A DNA stretch of 64,000 nt, from contig NC_068939.1 of NCBI RefSeq assembly GCF_016801865.2, positions 116,322,034 to 116,386,033 on the forward strand, read 5' to 3'. Under the pieces are notes generated by a model, which saw nothing but the letters and a program-made list of their open reading frames with translations, was not told the origin of the DNA and did no database searches. A program made the position numbers and the translations under genes. Positions 57,321 through 64,000 of this stretch are shown here, one piece after another; position 1 is the stretch's first letter; each line of letters starts with the position of its first letter. Source of the DNA: Culex pipiens pallens. Taxonomy: Eukaryota; Arthropoda; Insecta; Diptera; Culicidae.

Positions 57321-57904
57321 AAGGTAGTTGCAAATATTTTTCATAGTTTTTTTTGGTCATATTTTTTGGGATTAAATGATAATTTTACATGGAAACCATT
57401 TTTTTACAAGTTGGGTCAATTATGATGGCAGATTTAGATTTAGCGGGCAAAATTACATAGAAAAACATATATTTGGACAATTTTCGAAATTCGTTAGGGT
57501 GGTCCCATGAGGTTTTCCCTTGAAAATTAGACTTTTTAAAATGAAGATATCTCGAGTTTAAAGAAAAACACCCCTGAGATTTTTTCAACATTTGTAGTGC
57601 TAAATCTCCTCTTTCAAATGCATTTCAAACACTTTTTTCATCCAAATGTTGAAACGTAGGCTTGTAATTTCAATTTTCAAACCGTGTAAGTTGTCTCCAG
57701 TCCGAGAAATTTGATTCTTGTTTTTTGGCGCTCTTGAGTAACTATGAATTTGAGAGAGTTTAATTGTCGCTATAATTGATGCTTTTCTCACAAAATAAGA
57801 ATAAATAAGTTGATTGTCTTAATACAAAAATACGCGCGAGAATGATTTTTTCACATTTCATTATCTTATAAGAACCATTTCTTTGTTTTTTAATACCTGT
57901 GCAA

Positions 57905-58398
57905 TAGGGTGCCCAGAAAAAAATGACCCCCTGCTCCACAAGCGGAAAACGGTTTTTTGGGTTATTTTAAGCATCTGTGTAAATTTTGAGCGAAATTTGA
58001 TGAGATTTACCCATTGATACCCGCACCTGAAGTTGGTGAAAAAAATGTTTACTATACAAAAATAACATTTTTAAATCGCTAATAACTTTTCTGGATCGAG
58101 TTTTACAGCTTTGGTATGTTGTACAAAGTTTTAGAGCATTAATTTTCCAATAAGAATCTCACTCTTGGAAATAATTGCATGGAAGTAGCGCACCGTGCAG
58201 ACCAAACAGTAATAAAATTGTGTTTTCCATACATTTTTTCAATTTTTCCCATACAAACTTCACCTCCATCAATCATCAATGGGTAAATGATGACCGATTT
58301 TGCTCATATTTTGCCCAGAGTCCAAAAATAGGTCAAAGAACAATATTCAGCTTGTGGAGCGAGGTTTTGAAAAAAAGTCCCATATTCCGGGCACCCTA
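57905..58398. mobile_element. hAT-like MITE copy 2 with 8-bp target duplication CTGTGCAA
   Basis: The 494-bp element has TAGGGTGCCC termini and CTGTGCAA on both sides (57897-57904 and 58399-58406). It aligns with 9928-10407 in the reverse orientation and has diverged from it moderately. Both target sites share the pattern TG.GCA. Confidence 0.85.
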
Positions 58399-58516
58399 CT
58401 GTGCAATCAACGTATTTTTTAAATTTGGCATATATGTCTTTTTTAATATCAATAGCATTGTTTCCAATTCTTTTAAACTATATTTTTGCTTGAACTTTTT
58501 TTTCTTGACAATTTAA

Positions 58517-58740
58517 AACAACAAGTAACTTTTGTCCCTAATCACGAATCCGAGGTCCGTTTTTTTGATATCCCATGACGGAGGGCGGTACGATCCCTTA
58601 AATTTTTGAACATCCGAAAAAATACATGATTTTCAATAATTGGATGGAAATTTGGTGTCTTTTATGGAAAATTGGACGCCCGATTTAATGGCGTATTTAA
58701 AATTCCTTAAAAACGTATTTTTCATTTAAAAACTATTTTT
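58517..58740. repeat. Interspersed repeat shared with 10985-11225
   Basis: Shares 'ttgtccctaatcacga', 'gatatcccatgacgg' and 'aaaattggacgcccgattta' with the earlier copy. Ends not resolved. Confidence 0.6.
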
Positions 58741-59554
58741 TTTTAACTCTGCCATTTTTCGTTACTCAATTCTAAAAAAAATGGAGCTTGTCATTTTAAG
58801 GGAAATATAATTTACTTTTCGAATCTGCATTAACCCAGAAGGGTAATTTTTTAATTTATAATATTTTTTTTTTTTTCATTTTTAAACTTTGGGTTTTTTT
58901 TTAAATTAAGCAGTGTTGTTTATTTGAGTGTAACAATGTTCTACAAAGCTGTAGAGCAGTCAAAAAAAATATGTATAAACATAAGGGGTTTGCTTGTAAC
59001 CATGATGAGTTAGGGTACGTTATCCATTAGTGGTCCCCTTTCCTATAGTGGACCCTCTGAAGGGTTTTTGATGAAAAATTCAATAAAATCACATTTTCAA
59101 GCGGTTTGTTGTCTACAAATCTATTATTTGGCATGTTCAGCATCATTTGAAACAATGTTGACTGACATTGAATTGTCTTTTTCACCAAAATAAGTGTTTT
59201 GAGTTCGACATCTGAAATCAGCCAAGGCCACTAGCATTTTCACAACAAAACTGCATTCATATTTTATGATTGAATTAACTATCCAATAATTTTTTGACTG
59301 ATTTTTTAACTTCAGCAAGTCGAAATAATGTATGTTTAAGGAACTTTACTAAAATAAAGGGAAGAACTTCCATTTTCGAACAAAAATTAGGGGGGTCCAA
59401 TATAGGACAATGAAAATCCAAACTTTTCCAAAAGTGGAACCCTGTTAATTTAACCTTAAAAAATGAAGAAAACTGTGTATTTAAGCAAAAGTTTCTCTTA
59501 AACATACAATAAATGCTTGTTGTTATCAACCTAAACGCATATTTTTTTCAATTA
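58741..59554. other. No gene seen
   Basis: AT-rich DNA; short minus-strand frames at 59124-59529 have no features. Confidence 0.5.
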
Positions 59555-59736
59555 GGCCGTTGCAAATATTTATCAAAGTTCATACGCCTGTAAAATGCAT
59601 TTTAAAACAATCTTTTCATCCAAATATTGAAACCTAGGCTTGTAATTTCAATTTTTATATTCTTATTTTTTTGCCCCGCCCTCGACTTTGGTCAGAGCCG
59701 AGGGACATAAACTTCAAAAAATATTTGCAACAGCCT
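59555..59736. mobile_element. MITE of the GGCCGTTGCA family, short copy
   Basis: 182 bp from AGGCCGTTGCAAATATTTAT to ATATTTGCAACAGCCT, with 'agggacataaacttcaaaaa' next to the right end. It is a shorter deletion form of 56835-57320. Confidence 0.65.
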
Positions 59737-59979
59737 AATGATTATAAATATAGCTGTTTTCTTGCTAAAAGTACCAAAAATGCTGAAGCCGTAAGAATTT
59801 ATAATTAATGAAAAACTATAGTAAATTGTACTTAACTGAAGCATCATAATTGCAGTTTGATATTGATTTTTTATAATAATAAATCAATAACAAAACATTT
59901 TTTTAAATAAACATGCGTGGTTTTATCAGCAACTGTAAACAAATCTATTGTTTAGTTTTGGTCAACCATTTATGTAATT

Positions 59980-60335
59980 AAGAGCGAGTTTTTCACCAAT
60001 GTGTAACAGGTCGAATCGAGGTGCTCCGATTTGGATGAAACTTTCAGCGTTTGTTTGTCTATACATGAGATGAACTCATGCCAAATATGAGCCCTCTACG
60101 ACAAAGGGAAGTGGGGTAAAACGGGCTTTGAAATTTGAGGTCGAAAAAACATAAAAAATCTTAAAATTGCTCGCATTTCCGTAAAACTGCATCAATTCCA
60201 ACTCTCTTGGATGCATTCGAAAGGTCTTTTGAAGCCCTTAAAAATGTGCTACAGACATCCAGGATTGGTTAGACTTTTTCTCATAGCTTTTGCAAATTAC
60301 TGTCAAAAATGGATTTTTTTAAAACCTTAACCCGG
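59980..60335. repeat. Foldback element Q2, left arm only
   Basis: Closely matches 54226-54580 of Q1 ('gagcgagtttttcaccaatg' onward) and breaks off inside 'tttttttaaaaccttaa' where the satellite-related sequence starts. The break may be the junction of a later insertion. Confidence 0.7.
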
Positions 60336-60339
60336 GCAT

Positions 60340-61030
60340 GGTCTTCGGGTCTATAGGACCCAGTAGCACTATAAAAGTAATTGTAACTTTTGACCAAAAA
60401 CACCTAGAGATCTGAAATTTTGTGACTTTGTGTATCTTACTAAGACACACATTCTGGCCAAAAATGAACTTCCGGAGGCCACCGGAAGTGCCCACCAAAA
60501 AAAAACTGACACCAATGGTATTCCGGGTCTATAGGACCCAGAAATGTTTTCGGCTGCCAAAATTCGAGATTGTAACCGATTTTGGATGTCTTGGCCGCAA
60601 ATGAAAGGCTAGGATATCTACTTTCTGAATCCGACCGGCAGAACCGGTTTTGGACACCGTGGCCACCGGGAACCTGCTATAACCGAAAAAAGTCCTTTTT
60701 GAGGCCCCTACTTTGAGGACCTGTATCTCCGAAACGATTGCACATAGCAGGTTGCTTCCGGTTGCATTCGACAGATAATAACCTGAATTTTAAGCCCCAG
60801 AAAAAATAATTGGTCCTTAGTGGCCACCGGTTCCGGTAACCCGGAACTTCCGGAAAACTTGATTTTTGCAGTTTTTGACATAAAACCGTCACACGGACCA
60901 GTCTTTTGAAACGGATTATTTTGCAAACCATTGCAGAAGGATACTACATACTACCCCTGACTGTTTGGTATCGGTTCTGGCCAACTGTGTCCAATCCGGA
61001 ACCGGTTCCAGGGTACCACTAAAACGGTTC
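60340..61030. repeat. Satellite-related region with 'gggtctataggaccca' motif
   Basis: The near-palindrome GGGTCTATAGGACCCA occurs at about 60348 and 60526. 'tggccaccggttccggtaac' and similar words tie the segment to the 142-bp array that follows. It is not itself regularly tandem. Confidence 0.55.
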
Positions 61031-62250
61031 CAATAATTGTCACGCTAGAAACCCGTCATGTTGCATATCAAACTTCATGAAATTGAAAGTTATGACCATC
61101 TGAGGTCATGCCGATGTCCCCTGACCCAACCTGGTCACTCCGGAACCGGTTACCGGTGGCCACTGGGGGACACTATCGGAATATGCAATGAAACCTATCA
61201 TACGACGTATCAAACTTCATGAAATTGAAAGTTATGACTATCTGAGGTCATGCCGATGTCTCCTGACCCAACCTGGTCACTCCGGAACCGATTACCGGTG
61301 GCCACTGGGGGACACTATCGGAATATGCAATGAATCCTATCATCCGACGTATCAAACTTCATGAAATTGAAAGTTATGATCATCTGAGATCATGCCGATG
61401 TCCTCTGACCCATCCTGGTCACTCCGGAACCGGTTACTGGTGGCCACTGAGGGACACTATCGGAATATGCAATGAACCCTATCATCCGACGTATCAAACT
61501 TCATGAAATTGCAAGTTATGACCATCTGAGGTCATGCCGATATCTTATAACCTAACCTGATCACTCCGGAACCGGTCACCGGTGGCCACTGGGGGACACT
61601 ATCGGAATATGCAATGAACCCTATCATCCGACGTATCAAACTTCATGAAATTGAACATTCTTACCATCTGAGGTCATGCTAACGTCCTTTGAACTTATCT
61701 GGTCACTCCAGAATCGGTTACCGGTGGCCACTTGGTGACACTCTCTGAGTATGTAATAAACCCTATCATCCAACGTATCAAACTTCATGAAATTGAAAGT
61801 TATGACCATCTGAGGTCATGCTAACGTTCTTTGAACTTATCTGGTCACTTCGGAGTCGGTTTCCGATGGCCACTTGGGGACATTTGTGGAATATGTTAGG
61901 AACCCTATCATCAGAAATATCAAACTTCATAGAATTGAAAATTATTACTATCCATGGTTATGCCGTCTTCAACTAACCTTACCTGATCAATTTGGAACCG
62001 GTTACCTATGGCCACTGAGGGCCACTCCGGGACCGGTTACCAGTGGGTTTTTGGGGAACATTATCGTAATATGCAATGACGGCATATCGAACAACATGAA
62101 ATTAAACAATATTACATCTAAGGTAATTACGCTAACATCCCCTAACTCTATCTGGCTTTTGGAATCGGTTACCGGTGGCCACTGGTGTACACTTGTGGAA
62201 TATGCGGAATAGAAACTCTATCGTCCGACATATCAAACTTCATGCGGCCG
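61031..62250 (+). repeat. 142-bp tandem satellite, forward array
   Basis: The word 'atcaaacttcatgaaattg' starts at 61067, 61209, 61351, 61493, 61635, 61777 and 61919, an exact 142-bp step. Each unit also has ACCGGTTACCGGTGGCCACT and a 'gaatatgcaatgaaccctat' block. Units become diverged and irregular after about 61950. Confidence 0.9.
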
Positions 62251-62397
62251 TCTTTCTCTCAAACCGAGTGTTGCCGAGATTTGGGTGCAGAAACTCTTTC
62301 ATCTAACCTTTGATTTTGATATTTTAGATATTATAGACACGCAAAAATCGGTATTTTCTCGGATAGCTAAACTGCACTATTGGCGAAAATCCTCTAA

Positions 62398-62940
62398 ATG
62401 CAAATCCAAACATGTTTGGAACTTGCTACTCGGCATAACAGAGTGATGTTGTTTTGGGTACCAGGGCACTGCGGCATTGAAGGCATTGAAATGGCTGATG
62501 AACTTGCCAGACAAGGCTTATCAAACATATTCGTGGATCCCGAGCCGTTCCTTGGAATCTCAAAAAGTGCCGTGAAGCAAGAAATAACTATTTCGTCGCT
62601 TGTGTGCTATCTATCTCCTATCTTTTTTACAGCAGACGTATCACAAGATAGCACACAAGTGACGAATTGAGGACAATCGCAAATCGCTTAAATCTGGGGC
62701 GAGATGCGTGGATTGAGACAAGCGTGAACTTTTATCACTCCAAGTCCTTCAATTACCAAGAAACTTCTTGGCTTAAACCATAGGGAACTACGAATACTCG
62801 CAGGGCTTCTAACAGGACATTGTCCTGATAGATATCACCTGCACAAAATCGGCATGGGGCCTAACAACTTCTGTCGTTTTTGTTTAACTGAGCTAGAAAG
62901 CTCGGCACATTTACTCTGCCGGATAAATGGATAAACCATA
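62398..62940 (+). pseudogene. C-terminal fragment of a non-LTR retrotransposon ORF2 (RNase H and zinc-finger-like tail)
   Basis: The open part starts within an RNase H domain: CLELATRHNRVMLFWVPGHC followed by GIEGIEMADELARQG, the WVPGH and D/E..ADELAR signatures of non-LTR RNase H. Further on in the same frame number, 62776-62930 gives RELRILAGLLTGHCPDRYHL and then CRFC...ESSAHLLC, the Cys/His tail of such ORF2 proteins. Between them a stop and a segment with a 14-bp inverted repeat (CTTGTGTGCTATCT / AGATAGCACACAAG, about 62600-62662) break the protein. No RT remains, so it is a dead 3' fragment. Clade (Jockey, I or Loa type) is not settled. Confidence 0.8.
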
Positions 62941-63385
62941 TCTGCAAAATAACCCCTCGTCTACCGATCCCATGGATACGAGTAATTTGTAGTATGGACA
63001 GAATCCAGGGTACATTACAAAAGATAGCCTTATTAGGTGGTCGCAGTGAGCTTAACACAATTGCCCATTGTGAAAAAAAAAAATTGATATTGATAGCCAG
63101 ATTACAAACTATAGTAATCAGAAAATGGTGAAAGATTTTGAGTCAAAAATATGTGTAATATTACATGAGGAATTGGAGATTTTACATCAGTTTCTGGTGA
63201 ATTTTCATTAGGTTCACATTTTTACACATTTTTTCGGTAAAATTACTCAAACAAGTGGTTATCCGAATTTTCAACATTCCAAAATTCACCTATTTTTTGC
63301 TGTGTATCAGAACCTACATGTAAACTGTCCTCAAGCATTTTATTGCGATATAGAAGAATACAGATGTTGGCATAGCCTGGGATAG
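62941..63385. other. No gene seen
   Basis: Spacer between the non-LTR fragment and the reversed satellite array. 'gtgtaatattaca' near 63152 resembles a word at about 6352. Otherwise nothing could be assigned. Confidence 0.4.
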
Positions 63386-64000
63386 CAATAGTTTTCAATT
63401 TTATGAAGTTTGATATATCGGATGATAGGGTTTCTAGTATATTCCACAAGTGTCCCCAAGTGGTCATCGGAAACCGATTCCGAAGTGACCAGATAAGTTC
63501 AAAGGACGTTAGCATGACCTCAGATGGTAAGAATGTTCAATTTCATGATGTTTGATACGTCGGATGAAAGGGTTTATTACATAATCAGAGAGTGTCACCA
63601 AGTGGCCACGGGTAACCGGTTCCGGAGTGACCAGGTTGGGTCAGAGGACATTGTCTTGATCCCAGATGATCATAACTTTCAATTTCATGAAGTTTGACAC
63701 GTTGGATGATAGGGTTCATTGCATATTCCGATAGTGTCCCCAAGTGGCCACCGGTAACCGGTTCCATCGAAAACCGATTCCGGACCAGGTTAGGTCAGAA
63801 GACATCGGCATCACCTCAGATGGTCATAACTTTCAATTTCATGAAGTTTGATACGTCGGATGATAGGGTTCGTTGCATATTCCGATAGTGTCCCCCAGTG
63901 GCCACCGGTAACCGGTTCCGGAGTGACCAGGATGGGTCAGAGGACATCGGCATGGCCTCAGATGGTCATAACTTTCAATTTCATGAAGTTTGATACGTCG
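63386..64000 (-). repeat. 142-bp tandem satellite, reverse array, runs off the window
   Basis: Reverse complements of the forward units, with 'caatttcatgaagtttgat' words at about 63397, 63538, 63680, 63834 and 63976. One unit (63680-63834) is about 12 bp longer, with a second 'aaccgattccgg' type block. The array continues past the window end. Confidence 0.9.

Noticed and set aside
58175..58516. 113-codon + frame
   Set aside because: Lies in and across the end of the hAT-like MITE; no features.

Overview
The window is animal nuclear DNA, AT-rich and intron-like, and almost entirely made of transposons and simple or tandem repeats. The repeat content (a Ty3/gypsy LTR element, tRNA-headed SINE-like copies, non-LTR remnants, hAT-type MITEs, long foldback elements, many microsatellites) and the GT-AG splice signals fit a culicine mosquito, most probably Culex. 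That is an inference from style; no host gene complete enough to fix the species is present.

The only host coding exon I can support is at 9691-9751 on the + strand: 20 codons that read as a signal peptide, ending at a GTAAGT donor, behind a GC-richer stretch of about 1 kb that looks like promoter plus 5' UTR. If this is right, everything from 9752 to the end may be one very long intron. A second promoter-like island at about 2598-2932 carries four CACGTG E-boxes, an octamer, a CRE-like site and a TATA-like box.

1-9700: part of a foldback element, unremarkable DNA, the E-box island, short palindromic repeats, a SINE-like element with a tRNA-like head, and the candidate 5' end of the host gene. 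9752-21626: a hAT-like MITE, then an 8.3-kb deleted LTR retrotransposon (copy 1, minus strand, target duplication ACGG) nested in a foldback element, then tRNA-like inverted sequences. 22300-28275: a pure 7-bp array of about 116 copies, a CA microsatellite, a 212-bp hairpin, and a 2.8-kb AC-rich minisatellite. 29900-42860: repeat fragments, then an 11.2-kb LTR retrotransposon (copy 2, plus strand, target duplication CTAT) with an intact 1549-codon gag-pol, nested in another repeat. 43590-49380: an 861-bp inverted-repeat element, an 8-bp array and otherwise plain DNA. 49384-55372: three long foldback elements, one a 1.9-kb near-perfect palindrome and one carrying an 811-bp non-LTR insertion with a 25-bp target duplication. 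55373-64000: small MITEs, a second hAT-like MITE, and 142-bp satellite arrays in opposite orientations on either side of a broken non-LTR ORF.

The most interesting material is the LTR retrotransposon family. Its two copies share a 33-codon leader ORF whose five nucleotide differences are all at third positions (four synonymous), a duplicated polypurine tract, an antisense tRNA-like module in U3, a 3.3-kb untranslated 3' region with a conserved splice-acceptor-like site, and R/U5 tandem repeats. In copy 2 the two LTRs match through U3 but carry different R/U5 arrays, although the flanking target duplication is intact.
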